From Comamonadaceae bacterium (GTDB lineage Bacteria; Pseudomonadota; Gammaproteobacteria; Burkholderiales; Burkholderiaceae_C): DNA of 57,246 nucleotides. Under the pieces are notes generated by a model. That model ran no database searches. It saw nothing but the letters and a program-made list of their open reading frames with translations, and was not told where the DNA came from. Below, piece by piece: positions 18,228-26,033 of this stretch. The stretch is taken from contig CANJQN010000026.1 of the NCBI GenBank assembly GCA_947476465.1, positions 1 through 57,246 on the forward strand. Direction: 5' to 3'. A program made the position numbers and the translations under genes. Every line of letters begins with the position of its first letter. The stretch's first letter is position 1.

Positions 18228-19406
18228 CTATTTGGCGGTCAGCCAGTCGGACACTTTGACCAGCTTACCGCCCTTGAACTGGACCATGTAAAGCGAACGC
18301 TTGCCGTCGTGGTCCTTGGGCGAGAGGACAATTGGTCCCATCAGGGGGGACATCTTGGGATTCCACTTTTCCAGCGCAGCCAGTACCTTCTCGCGCGTCG
18401 GCTGCGGGCCGGCGTCCTTGATCGCTTCGGCGATGAGCATCATGGCAGCGTACGCATAGTTCACGAAGAAGGTCGGCTCGGCATCCGCCGAGAACTTCTT
18501 CAGGTTCGCAAGGTAGGTTTTCACCGCCGGCTCGTCCGCATCCGGCCGCACCATCATGTCGGCGGCATAGAAGCCCTCAGCGAGCGGCCCGAGCAGCTTG
18601 ACCAAGGTCGTATCCGCCTGGGAGGTGAAGCCGGCGTACTTCGGCCTGAAGTCCATCCGGTCGGCGGTGGAGACCACTCTGGCCGAGACCTCCAGCGGCA
18701 CGGCGGTGTACATCAGGTCGCAGCCGGCGTTCTTCGCCTTCAGCAGGGGCGCGGTGTAATCAGCGGCGGCCCGGTCAATCCCCTCGGCCACCAAGAGCGG
18801 GACATTCCTTGCAGCCGCCGCCTTCTTTGCGCCGGCAAAATGGTCTTCTCCCGCTGGATCGAGGTAATACATCATGCATGGCTTCTTGACGCCGGCCTGG
18901 TCGATCATGTAGCCAACGATAATCTCGGCCTGCGACGAGTAGGCCGGGTGCGCCATGAACAACTGCTTCAACCCCGCCTGATTGAGCTGGGTGGAGCTGG
19001 CGCCCATCGGGAACAGCAGCGGCACCTTGGCCTGCTCCAGGTATTTCGCGGCGACCACGGTCGTTGGCGTGCCGAGTCCGGTCATGACAAGCACCTGGTC
19101 ACGCTCGACCAGCTTGCGGGACGCCGCCAAGGCGCGTGAGGGCTCGTATCCGTCATCTTCCACCAGCAGTTCGAGCTTTCGGCCGTGGATCCCGCCGGCA
19201 TCGTTGACGGCCTGCACTGCCGCCCGCCAGCCGGTCACCATTTGCTTGGCGGTGAGCGGAATCGGGCCGGTCAGCGCGTTGTAGGCGCCGATCTTGATCG
19301 TCGTGGCGGTGACGCCTTGCGCGACAGCCTGATGGGTCGTGAGTTGTGCTATTGCCAGCACGGAAAATGCGGCGAGCGCGCGCGAAAACACCTTGGATCT
19401 CTTCAT
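18228..19406 (-). CDS. LIV-type ABC transporter substrate-binding protein
   Basis: A 392-residue type-I periplasmic binding protein. The signal peptide ends near HQAVAQ; then comes IKIGAYNALTGPIPLTAKQ, the usual start of LivK-like proteins, and GGIHGRKLELLVEDDGYEPSRA. The C-terminal part contains NYAYAAMMLIAEAIKDAG. It heads the LIV operon. Residues in the pocket do not identify the ligand. The upstream region holds a decayed TetR gene and a strong promoter about 350 bases away that probably serves this operon. Confidence 0.92.
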   Translation of the reverse strand: MKRSKVFSRALAAFSVLAIAQLTTHQAVAQGVTATTIKIGAYNALTGPIPLTAKQMVTGWRAAVQAVNDAGGIHGRKLELLVEDDGYEPSRALAASRKLVERDQVLVMTGLGTPTTVVAAKYLEQAKVPLLFPMGASSTQLNQAGLKQLFMAHPAYSSQAEIIVGYMIDQAGVKKPCMMYYLDPAGEDHFAGAKKAAAARNVPLLVAEGIDRAAADYTAPLLKAKNAGCDLMYTAVPLEVSARVVSTADRMDFRPKYAGFTSQADTTLVKLLGPLAEGFYAADMMVRPDADEPAVKTYLANLKKFSADAEPTFFVNYAYAAMMLIAEAIKDAGPQPTREKVLAALEKWNPKMSPLMGPIVLSPKDHDGKRSLYMVQFKGGKLVKVSDWLTAK

Positions 19407-19528
19407 GGTTTATCTCCTGGTTGCCTGTTGTAGTAAATGGTTTCGGTGGTTCCTGGCTGGACCGCCCTTTGGCTGCGTCATCCAGGTTGGAGTTGCAATG
19501 CTGCGGATCACTTGGGGTCGTCGCGATG

Positions 19529-19731
19529 TCAGTTTGACACCCAGTTGATCGCGCCGAGCAGCGCGAATACGTCGAGCTTCGTGTCGCAGGCAATGATGCT
19601 GCGGGCCTCAATGCCCGCCATGATCAGCGCCAAATCTCCGCGCAGCGTGATGCGCAGCTTCTCGAGGCCGTTGGCACGTTCCTTCTCTCCCTGAGCAGTG
19701 AGCCATCGCGCTGTGGGTTTTCGGCAATCAT
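19529..19731 (-). pseudogene. Remnant of a TetR-family regulator (C-terminal part)
   Basis: Read on the minus strand, a frame ending at the TGA 19529-19531 gives LIMAGIEARSIIACDTKLD then VFALLGAINWVSN and stop. This lines up with the C-terminal domain of the intact TetR at 38961 (IAKGIADGSIRPCDPK, FGALHWMCSWYK). The DNA-binding N-terminal domain is missing and the end is cut short. A well-placed ATG at 19731, with its own ribosome site and promoter, is out of frame with the fragment (203 bases apart). This looks like a deletion scar joining a gene start to the tail of a regulator. Confidence 0.55.
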
Positions 19732-19741
19732 TTTATGGTTT

Positions 19742-19787
19742 CCTCTCCCATATAGTTAACTATATCGACGGGTTTCTGGCGGGTCAA
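19742..19787 (-). promoter_or_regulatory. Strong promoter with a 16-bp palindromic operator over the -10
   Basis: On the minus strand: -35 TTGACC (19782-19787), 17-base spacer, -10 TATAGT (19759-19764). A perfect palindrome ATATAGTTAACTATAT (19750-19765) covers the -10. A Shine-Dalgarno-like GGGAGAGG (19742-19749) follows, then the ATG at 19731. The palindrome has the look of a MarR- or TetR-type operator. With only remnant coding sequence downstream, the promoter most likely now drives the LIV operon with a long leader. Confidence 0.55.
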
Positions 19788-20075
19788 GCCGGATAACCCG
19801 ATAGTCCAGCGGGATTGCGAAATGGGACCCGCAGGGCCTGCGTGATCGGAATCGGTTCGATCGCCCACGAGCACAACTTGTGACGGGGCAGGGCGGTTGC
19901 GTTCGGTCCTCAAAAGCCCGCCTCGCACAGGGTCAAGTCTCGCGCCCAAGATGCGTTCGGGTTGACGGTGCTGGTGTTAATCACGATCTTCGCGCCCGCT
20001 GCAAGCCGTCGCGGCCCGCGGAGAACGAACCGAACGCCGCCTTGTGGTGCGGCCATGCTCCCGGCGCGTGTGGGC
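19766..20075. other. Gene-free stretch with a possible dehydrogenase fragment
   Basis: No intact gene is visible. On the minus strand from 20056 to 19910 a 48-codon frame contains GAKIVINTSTVNPNASWA, which recalls the 'VIDMSTVSP' segment of 3-hydroxyisobutyrate-dehydrogenase-like enzymes. With the TetR remnant next to it, this suggests a scar region that has lost genes. The match is short and weak. Confidence 0.25.
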
Positions 20076-20555
20076 CTAGCGGCCGCGGCACCTGATCATG
20101 CGAAGCGGCGTGTACACCAGCACGACACTGCCATCTGCCTTGACAACGGTGTTGCGGGTGCGTACCAGCCCGCGGCCCGGGTTGGATTTTGTCAATCTGG
20201 CTTCAATGACCTCGATCTCGACATGAATGGTGTCGCCCACGAATGCAGGGCCTTTCATGTCCAGTTCCATGTTCAGGAATGCCACGCCGGTGAACTGCGC
20301 GGTGTCGCAGATGCACAGGCCTTCGGCGAAAGCGTAGGTGAGCGCGCCGGGCACGACCCTGCCCTTGATGGGAGACTCCGCCTTCACATAGTCCATGTCG
20401 ATGAAGAGCGACTCCGTCATGTGCGTGAGGTTGATGAACGCGCAGGCATCGGGCTCGGTAATGGTTCTGCCCACGGTCCGGAACCGGCGGCCGACGGGGA
20501 AGTCCTCGAAGTAGAACCCCTGACCCAACTGGGTGACAACATCTTTTTGCGTCAT
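20076..20555 (-). CDS. MaoC-like hot-dog protein with altered active site
   Basis: A 159-residue hot-dog-fold protein of the MaoC group, starting after a short N-tail with GFYFEDFPVGRRFRTVGRTI. The usual catalytic Asp-His pair is changed: where the His normally sits in G-R-hydrophobic-A-H-G the sequence is KGRVVPGALTYA, and the D-x4-H stretch reads NLTHMTESLFIDMDY. It may be a hydratase of a variant subgroup or a non-catalytic CoA-binding protein. It is the last gene of selenoprotein module 1, seven bases after the TRAP large permease. Confidence 0.8.
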   Translation of the reverse strand: MTQKDVVTQLGQGFYFEDFPVGRRFRTVGRTITEPDACAFINLTHMTESLFIDMDYVKAESPIKGRVVPGALTYAFAEGLCICDTAQFTGVAFLNMELDMKGPAFVGDTIHVEIEVIEARLTKSNPGRGLVRTRNTVVKADGSVVLVYTPLRMIRCRGR

Positions 20556-20562
20556 TGCACGC

Positions 20563-21864
20563 TCACTTCAGGACACTGGGAAGCCAGGTCGCCAGTTCGG
20601 GCCATACGGCCAGGATGATGACCATGAGGAAAATCAGCACGACGTAGGGGGCCGAGCCGATCATGACTTCCGAGAACGGATGCCCCTTGGCGATGGCATG
20701 GATCGTGAAGAGGTTCAGCCCCACTGGCGGAGTGATTTGTCCGAGTTCGATCAGCACGGTCAGCACCACACCAAACCAGATCGGGTCGAACCCCATGGCG
20801 ATGACGGCGGGGAACAGGATGGGCAGCGTGAGGTAGATCATCGACACGCCATCGACCACCATCCCCAGCAGAACGTACAGCACACACAGCACCGCGAAGA
20901 ACTCCCACTTCGAAAGGCCGAGCCCCGTGATCCAACCCGTCACTTCCCGGGTCGCGCCCGAGTAGGTCATTGCCGTGGCCAGGATGAGCGCGCCCACGAT
21001 GATGATTGAGACCATGCATGTCGTGCGGACGGTCGATTGCAGCGATTCGAGCACCATCTGCACGTTAAGCGCGCGGTACCCCGCCGCCAGCACGAAGGAT
21101 CCCACGCAGCCAACGGCGGCCGCCTCCGTCGGCGTCACAAGCCCGGAGTAGATCCCGCCGAGAATCACGATCAGGATCGCGGACATCGGAAGGACGTGCA
21201 ATGCCTCGCGCAGCCGCTGACCCGGAGCGCGTTCGATCTCCACGGATGGCACGAGGCTCGGATCCAACCAGACCCTCACGATGCCATACACAAGGAATAT
21301 CGCCGCCAGCAGCAGCCCGGGTAACAGGCCGGCGATGAACAGCTTTGTGACCGACTCCTGCACGAGCGCGCCGTACATGATCATCGACAGGCTCGGCGGA
21401 ATCAGAATGCCCAGCGTGCCGCCAGCGGCGAGCGAGCCGAACACGATGCGCGGCTGGTAGCCCTGCTTGAGCATCTCGGGGATGGCGACCGTGCCGATCG
21501 TTGCCGCGGTTGCGACACTCGAGCCACTCACCGCAGAGAAGATCGCGCAACTCAGGGTGTTCGCATGCAGCAGCGGACCTCTCCTTTTTCCCATGAGCGC
21601 GCTGATGCTCATATAGAACTTCCCGCCGGCGCCGCTTCGCAGGATGATCTCCCCCATCAGCAAGAACAGTGGAATCGCGACCAGCACAAAGCTGTTCATG
21701 TTGTTCCACACCACCGACGTGAGCGCGGTCAGGCCGAGCGTGCCGCGGCTCAGATAGAGCACCACCATGCCCGCAAACCCCAGCGATATCGCCGTCCATA
21801 GCCCAAAGAGCATGGCAGGCAGCAGCAGGGCCATCATGATGAAGACCAGGATTTCGGAGGACAT
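20563..21864 (-). CDS. TRAP transporter large permease (DctM type), module 1
   Basis: A 433-residue membrane protein with about twelve helices. DctM features are VAIPLFLLMGEIILRSG, SGSSVATAATIGTVAIPEM, TLGILIPPSLSMIMYG and GQITPPVGLNLF. It carries out sodium- or proton-coupled uptake with the small subunit and binding protein encoded just upstream. It lies between the small-subunit gene and the MaoC-like gene within selenoprotein module 1. Confidence 0.93.
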   Translation of the reverse strand: MSSEILVFIMMALLLPAMLFGLWTAISLGFAGMVVLYLSRGTLGLTALTSVVWNNMNSFVLVAIPLFLLMGEIILRSGAGGKFYMSISALMGKRRGPLLHANTLSCAIFSAVSGSSVATAATIGTVAIPEMLKQGYQPRIVFGSLAAGGTLGILIPPSLSMIMYGALVQESVTKLFIAGLLPGLLLAAIFLVYGIVRVWLDPSLVPSVEIERAPGQRLREALHVLPMSAILIVILGGIYSGLVTPTEAAAVGCVGSFVLAAGYRALNVQMVLESLQSTVRTTCMVSIIIVGALILATAMTYSGATREVTGWITGLGLSKWEFFAVLCVLYVLLGMVVDGVSMIYLTLPILFPAVIAMGFDPIWFGVVLTVLIELGQITPPVGLNLFTIHAIAKGHPFSEVMIGSAPYVVLIFLMVIILAVWPELATWLPSVLK

Positions 21865-21892
21865 TCCGTGCTTTCCTTGTGCCGTTGTTCGT

Positions 21893-22417
21893 TCAGGGAA
21901 CGTTGCGCATCCGGCGCAGGACGTAGGTCAATAGCTGCATGAGCAGCATGGCCCAGCCGATCACCATGACCGCGTGCGCCAGGAAAAGCGGTGTGCGCAG
22001 CAGGCTGTCGGAGCGGACATCCGTGGTGTAGAGGTAGTGCACGTCCCGGATGGCGTCGCCCAGCAAGACGCTCACATAGCCCATCGTGATGAGCACGAAG
22101 AGCCAGCGCACCGCCAGCGCTACGCGTCCTCGCATGCGGTCGTAAACCGCTTCAAAGCGGATGAAGGCCTTGCACCTGAGTGTCTCGGCCAGTCCGAAGA
22201 AGACGATGGCGGCGTAGAGGTAGCCGCTGATCTCGTCTGACACCATGGTCGACTTGCCGAAGTACCGCATGACCACTTCGACACTGATCAAGCCCATGAT
22301 CATCAGCACGCATGCGGCTGCGATCCAGCTGCCAATGCCGGACAGGCGCTCGATGGCGCGCACCAGCCAGGAGTCGGGGTGAGCCGGCTCCTCGGGTGTC
22401 GAGAACGGCACGCTCAC
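21893..22417 (-). CDS. TRAP transporter small permease (DctQ type), module 1
   Basis: A 174-residue protein with four predicted helices and the DctQ pattern LISVEVVMRYFGKSTMVSDEISGYLYAAIVFFGLAETL. It overlaps the DctP gene by four bases (22414-22417), so its translation is coupled to the binding protein. It pairs with the large permease at 20563. Confidence 0.9.
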   Translation of the reverse strand: MSVPFSTPEEPAHPDSWLVRAIERLSGIGSWIAAACVLMIMGLISVEVVMRYFGKSTMVSDEISGYLYAAIVFFGLAETLRCKAFIRFEAVYDRMRGRVALAVRWLFVLITMGYVSVLLGDAIRDVHYLYTTDVRSDSLLRTPLFLAHAVMVIGWAMLLMQLLTYVLRRMRNVP

Positions 22418-23409
22418 TTGCCGACGGCGGCGCGGACTTCACGCAACATCGCGACCGCTTCCGGACCAACGCCCTGTGCCCAGGAAACCCAGTAGTCCTT
22501 CATCTGCTCGGTGAGCGTCGCCGCGTCGGCCTTGGACATCGCCGTGAGCTCCAGCTTGCCCTTGAGCTCTGCGCGGCTCTTGGCTTCCGCATCGAATTCT
22601 TCCTTCGTCATCCGGGCGTCCCACTCGCGCGAGACGTCGTCGAGCGCCTTGCGCGCCGCGGGTGAGAGCTTCGCGTACGCGGCCTTGTTGACGATGATGA
22701 AATCGTCCGCGCCATGGAAGTCGCCCAGGAAGCCCCACTTGACCAGATCGTCCCACTTGGAGCCTTGGATCGAGTGGGCGGTCGTCATCATGCCTTCCAC
22801 GGTGCCGCGGTCCATGGCCACCGCGACTTCCGCGGTGGCCAATGAGACCGAGGAAGCGCCCAGCCGTTTGAGCAGTTCGGCCTGCTGCGGGCTGATGGTG
22901 CGGAACTTGCGGCCGGCGATGTCCTTCAAGGTCTTCACCGGTTTGCCCGAGCCAAAGAGGCCCGTCAAGGGCCACGAGAAATGCATCACCGGCGTCACGC
23001 CCGCCTTGTCGAATTCCTTGGCCATGTGCTTGCGGATGATCGGCAGGGCTTTGCGCATCTCGTCCTGGCTGACCAGGAGCATGGGAAGCGCCCCTATCCC
23101 GGTCATCGGTATCGTGCCCGTGATGAAGACCGTGAGCGCCTCGCCCATCTGAACCAGTCCGTCGCCGGTGACCTTGACCACTTCGTTCGGCTTGAAGGGC
23201 AGCTCCCCCGCCGGCTTGAGGGTGATCACCAGCTCGCCGTTCGAACGCTTCCTGACTTCGCTCAAGTATTCAGTCAGGAGGATGGCGACTGGATGGCTGA
23301 GGCCCAGGAACGTGTAAAAGTCCCATCGGACGGGACTTTGAGCGACGATAGGAACGGGAGAGAGCGCGATAGCGCCGGCCACGGCCGTGACGAGAGTTCT
23401 GCGTTTCAC
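22414..23409 (-). CDS. TRAP transporter substrate-binding protein (DctP type), module 1
   Basis: A 331-residue periplasmic binding protein. The signal peptide ends near SPVPIVAQ; family features include a conserved Arg region GRKFRTISPQQAELLKRLGASSV and DRGTVEGMMTTA. The ATG overlaps the stop of the UGSC selenoprotein gene by four bases. Any failure to decode the selenocysteine codon would therefore also reduce transporter translation, which ties uptake to selenium supply (inference). The ligand is probably an organic acid. Confidence 0.92.
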   Translation of the reverse strand: MKRRTLVTAVAGAIALSPVPIVAQSPVRWDFYTFLGLSHPVAILLTEYLSEVRKRSNGELVITLKPAGELPFKPNEVVKVTGDGLVQMGEALTVFITGTIPMTGIGALPMLLVSQDEMRKALPIIRKHMAKEFDKAGVTPVMHFSWPLTGLFGSGKPVKTLKDIAGRKFRTISPQQAELLKRLGASSVSLATAEVAVAMDRGTVEGMMTTAHSIQGSKWDDLVKWGFLGDFHGADDFIIVNKAAYAKLSPAARKALDDVSREWDARMTKEEFDAEAKSRAELKGKLELTAMSKADAATLTEQMKDYWVSWAQGVGPEAVAMLREVRAAVGK

Positions 23410-23936
23410 TGAGTAGTCTCCTTATAAATTGAAGCAAGCAAACGATCAACTATGTCTGGCAAAGCAGCATCGGCCTTTGCCAACTGCTCGTCCATGGACT
23501 CATGCCCATGCAGCCGTTCGATCACGGCGAACTGCAAACCGGGCACACCCATCGCCCTGGCCGCACTGCGCGCGGCCTTCTCGAAGTTGTCCCACACGAC
23601 CGTGACCGTGTGAATTCCCTTTTTCTCCAGCGCTGCGGCGTCAAGCACACTGCCCGACGTGCAGGACCCTCACATTCCGACGCCGACAACCGCCACCTTG
23701 AATTTCGCGGCCGATTCGATCAGCGACTTGGGCGACGGCGATGAACCCAGCGGCTTGACGAAGCGCTCGACCACGGCGCCATGTAATTCACGCAGCAGCA
23801 CTTCCAGGCGCATCGTGAAGGGCGGGTCGTAGTTGTCGTCAACGATGGCGATCTCGCAGCCCTTGAGGCTGCGCGGCCGCACCGTGTCGACGGGCCTGGC
23901 GTCTTCGGTGTCCCATACCGGAATCATGATTTCCAT
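23406..23936 (-). CDS. UGSC-family selenoprotein 1 (in-frame TGA read as Sec89)
   Basis: A 176-residue selenoprotein. The frame from the ATG at 23936 reads to a TGA at 23670-23672 and continues without interruption to 23406. Across the TGA the sequence is VVGVGM-U-GSCTSGSVLDAA, where U is selenocysteine. This is the U-G-S-C motif of the UGSC (seleno)protein family; the Sec and the Cys three residues later would form a redox pair, as in thioredoxin-like CxxC motifs. A hairpin with loop AGUGU lies 18 bases after the TGA. The protein looks cytoplasmic and alpha/beta, with a beta-strand just before U. Upstream is the partner gene; downstream dctP overlaps by four bases. The exact reaction is unknown. 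Split pseudogenes are unlikely because a second copy has the same structure. Confidence 0.88.
23639..23659 (-). promoter_or_regulatory. SECIS element of UGSC selenoprotein 1
   Basis: Counting from the base after the TGA, positions 11-18 (CGTCGGGC) pair with 24-31 (GCTTGACG), including two G-U pairs, and close a five-base loop AGUGU at 19-23. A G-U in the apical loop at about 16-37 bases from the UGA is the known requirement for SelB binding in bacteria. The hairpin lies inside the coding sequence, as expected. Confidence 0.8.
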
Positions 23937-23954
23937 GTCTGGATACTCCTTCTT

Positions 23955-25028
23955 TCAAGCTGCCTGGGGCGCGATCGGCGCCGTCACCGCATAACCGCCA
24001 TAGCTGCCCCATCCGGGCAGCACAGCGGCGAAGTGCGTGCGGCCACCGGCCACCACGATGTGAATGTCTTGCGGGCTCGCCGTGACGGGGACCATGGTCT
24101 TGGGGTTGTCCGTTTCGTAGCGCGAGGGGTATCTGCCCGCGCGCTGCTGCGCCTTGCGGAACTGGTCATGCACCACGCCGCAAGCCTTGATGTCAGACAG
24201 GCGCCGCCGGGCGTTCTCCCAGAGGTACATGCGGACCTCGTCCTTGGTCCACCCTTCCTTGGCGAACTCCTCCGCGCTGAGGGGGTTGATCACGACCAGC
24301 GTCTGCCCGCCCACGTGCATGTTGACGTTCCCGAGGGTACAGATCGAGTCTGTGATGACGTGCAGCATCTGGGCTGGCGTTCCAAGGCAGACGATGCTGT
24401 TGGGGCCTTCGCAGGCGAACACCGTCACAGCGTTTGAGCCCGGTGCGCAGCCGCGCTCCACGTGCAGCGGCGGCCAGGGGCTGTCTTGTTCTTCCTCGGC
24501 GATGCAAAAAGTCCATTCGCCGGGATGCGACATCGTTGACTTGTCCGTATCCCACGGCACGGCGCCGCCCAGGTTCCAGATCGCCAGGCGGATCGCGCGG
24601 CCCACCGCGCCGTTGGCACGATAGCCGTTGCCGAACACGCCGTCGCGTGAGTTGAAGTTCAATGCCTTGGCGATGGGCCCGTTGACGATCGTCAGCGACA
24701 CGCACGGATGCGTCGTTTGAGACAGGCCATTGAGGTTGTGTTCCGGCGCCATCATGGCGCCGATCGCGGCAAGCACGATCTGGAAATGCTCGGGCTTGCA
24801 ACCGCCCATGACCGCATTCACCGCGAGCTTTTCGACCGTCGCTTCGCCACCCTTTGGCGGGATGGGGCCGAGGCTTTCGTTGCGGTCGCGTCCCGACGCC
24901 GCAATCATCGCTTCGACGAGCCTGCGCGTGGGCAGAACGACTGGGAGCCCATCAGTCCAGCCCCGCTCATAAAAAATCTCGACTGCACGTTCGTAGTCGT
25001 CGATTTCGAAGGAGTGGGGTTCGGGCAC
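23955..25028 (-). CDS. UGSC-associated partner protein 1, uncharacterised
   Basis: A protein of about 357 residues and unknown fold. It is clearly a paralogue of the protein at 32493: both contain GxTDGLPV, EK-(L/I)-A-(V/I)-NAVM-(G/A)-GC-(K/R)-PE, a VDKST/TDKST segment and SPW.P.HV.RG. The shared Cys in GGCKPEH/AGCRPEY may be catalytic or may react with the selenoprotein. The frame is open to an ATG at 25058, but that ATG lies inside the promoter spacer. I place the start at the GTG 25028, six bases after the -10, implying a leaderless mRNA. The selenoprotein gene follows 18 bases downstream. The obvious idea is a two-subunit reductase or lyase with the UGSC protein; the substrate is unknown. 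Confidence 0.8.
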   Translation of the reverse strand: MPEPHSFEIDDYERAVEIFYERGWTDGLPVVLPTRRLVEAMIAASGRDRNESLGPIPPKGGEATVEKLAVNAVMGGCKPEHFQIVLAAIGAMMAPEHNLNGLSQTTHPCVSLTIVNGPIAKALNFNSRDGVFGNGYRANGAVGRAIRLAIWNLGGAVPWDTDKSTMSHPGEWTFCIAEEEQDSPWPPLHVERGCAPGSNAVTVFACEGPNSIVCLGTPAQMLHVITDSICTLGNVNMHVGGQTLVVINPLSAEEFAKEGWTKDEVRMYLWENARRRLSDIKACGVVHDQFRKAQQRAGRYPSRYETDNPKTMVPVTASPQDIHIVVAGGRTHFAAVLPGWGSYGGYAVTAPIAPQAA

Positions 25029-25034
25029 CTCGCG

Positions 25035-25063
25035 AACATACCGATCGGTCAGTAACATGTCAA
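25035..25063 (-). promoter_or_regulatory. Promoter with 16-bp operator, selenoprotein module 1
   Basis: Read on the minus strand: -35 TTGACA (about 25058-25063), 17-base spacer, -10 TATGTT (about 25035-25040). The dyad TACTGACCGATCGGTA starts three bases after the -35 and ends on the first two bases of the -10. The GTG at 25028 follows the -10 by six bases, leaving no room for a Shine-Dalgarno. Coordinates here are uncertain by one base because of a run of G nearby. Confidence 0.75.
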
Positions 25064-25152
25064 CGTGGTGCGGGGGGGGTGTTTACCCTGAACTGAACTC
25101 ACCCGCCAACAAGCGAAGCGTTCGGGTTGACTTGTTACTGACCGATCGGTAT
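25038..25152. repeat. 27-base inverted repeat carrying two divergent promoters
   Basis: The arms at about 25038-25064 and 25126-25152 are inverted copies with one mismatch. Each holds a -35, a 16-bp operator and the first bases of a -10, so the repeat is a duplicated promoter-operator serving selenoprotein module 1 and the divergent beta-oxidation operon. The roughly 60 bases between contain a run of seven or eight G. Confidence 0.85.
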
Positions 25153-25155
25153 CTT
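25127..25155 (+). promoter_or_regulatory. Promoter with 16-bp operator, beta-oxidation operon
   Basis: -35 TTGACT (25127-25132), 17-base spacer, -10 TATCTT (25150-25155). The operator TACTGACCGATCGGTA is at 25136-25151. The ATG of the first gene is at 25161, five bases past the -10, where transcription should begin. A leaderless transcript is the simplest reading. Confidence 0.78.
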
Positions 25156-25160
25156 GGGGC

Positions 25161-26012
25161 ATGGACAATCTCAGCGGAAAAGTCGCTTTGGTCACTGGGG
25201 CCGGGGGAATGCGGGGGGTCGGACGCGCGACCGCGCTGGAGCTCGCCCGTGAAGGGGCCGACATCGTCATCTCGGACGTCAAGCGTGCCGCCGCAGACCT
25301 CCCTCCTCAGGAATTGAAGGCCGGTTGGCGCAGTCTCGAGAGCGTCCAGGCCGAAGTCCAGGCGCTGGGCCGAAGGTGTCATGTCGTCTGGTGCGACTTG
25401 AGCGCCGCAGCGCAGGTGCCGCAATTGATTGAGCAAGCGATCAGCCACTTTGGCGCGATCGACATTCTGGTGAACAACGCGCGTGCGATCATCGGCCGCG
25501 ACAAGGTGCCGGTGACCGAACTGGACGAAGCCGTGTGGCGCCGTTTCCTCGACATCAATCTCACCGCCGTGTTCCTGGCGACGAAGTTCGCGGGCCGGGC
25601 CATGATCCGCCGCGGCCAGGGCGGTGCGATCGTCAATATCGGCTCGGAGAATTCCAAGCGCGCCTATCCGTGTACGGCGGCCTACACGGCCTCGAAGTTC
25701 GCCATGATCGGCCTGACACAGGCTGCCGCACTGGACCTGGCGCCCCACCGGATCACCGTCAATGCAGTGTGCCCGGGCATGCTCGACACAGATCGCATGA
25801 GCTACTGGGAACAGGACCAGGCGCGCCAGCAAGGGGTCACACAAGAGGAATTCAGGGCGCGCGTGGTGGCGGACGCGGCCAAGGCGATCCCGCTGGGGCG
25901 CATCGGCGAGTCCGAAGACGTGGCCCGCGCGGTTGCTTTTCTCGCGGGTGGCAAGTCCGGATTTATCACAGGCCAGGCCATCAACGTGAATGGTGGCACG
26001 CTCTTTCACTGA
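25161..26012 (+). CDS. SDR-family oxidoreductase (3-hydroxyacyl-CoA dehydrogenase-like)
   Basis: A 283-residue NAD(P)-dependent short-chain dehydrogenase with cofactor motif VTGAGGMRGVGRA, ILVNNAR, an NIGSEN strand and catalytic AYTASK. A stretch near residues 35-60 is longer than usual for the family. The start codon sits right after the -10 element, so the message is probably leaderless. It is the first of five plus-strand genes that together make most of a beta-oxidation cycle; an oxidation of a hydroxyacyl-CoA would fit. Confidence 0.9.
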   Translation: MDNLSGKVALVTGAGGMRGVGRATALELAREGADIVISDVKRAAADLPPQELKAGWRSLESVQAEVQALGRRCHVVWCDLSAAAQVPQLIEQAISHFGAIDILVNNARAIIGRDKVPVTELDEAVWRRFLDINLTAVFLATKFAGRAMIRRGQGGAIVNIGSENSKRAYPCTAAYTASKFAMIGLTQAAALDLAPHRITVNAVCPGMLDTDRMSYWEQDQARQQGVTQEEFRARVVADAAKAIPLGRIGESEDVARAVAFLAGGKSGFITGQAINVNGGTLFH

Positions 26013-26033
26013 GACGTCTACAAAGGAAACGGG

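Noticed and set aside
23406..23936. Two separate small genes, or a nonsense-mutated pseudogene
   Set aside because: The frame is uninterrupted apart from one TGA, the UGSC motif spans it, and the same arrangement occurs in a second diverged copy.
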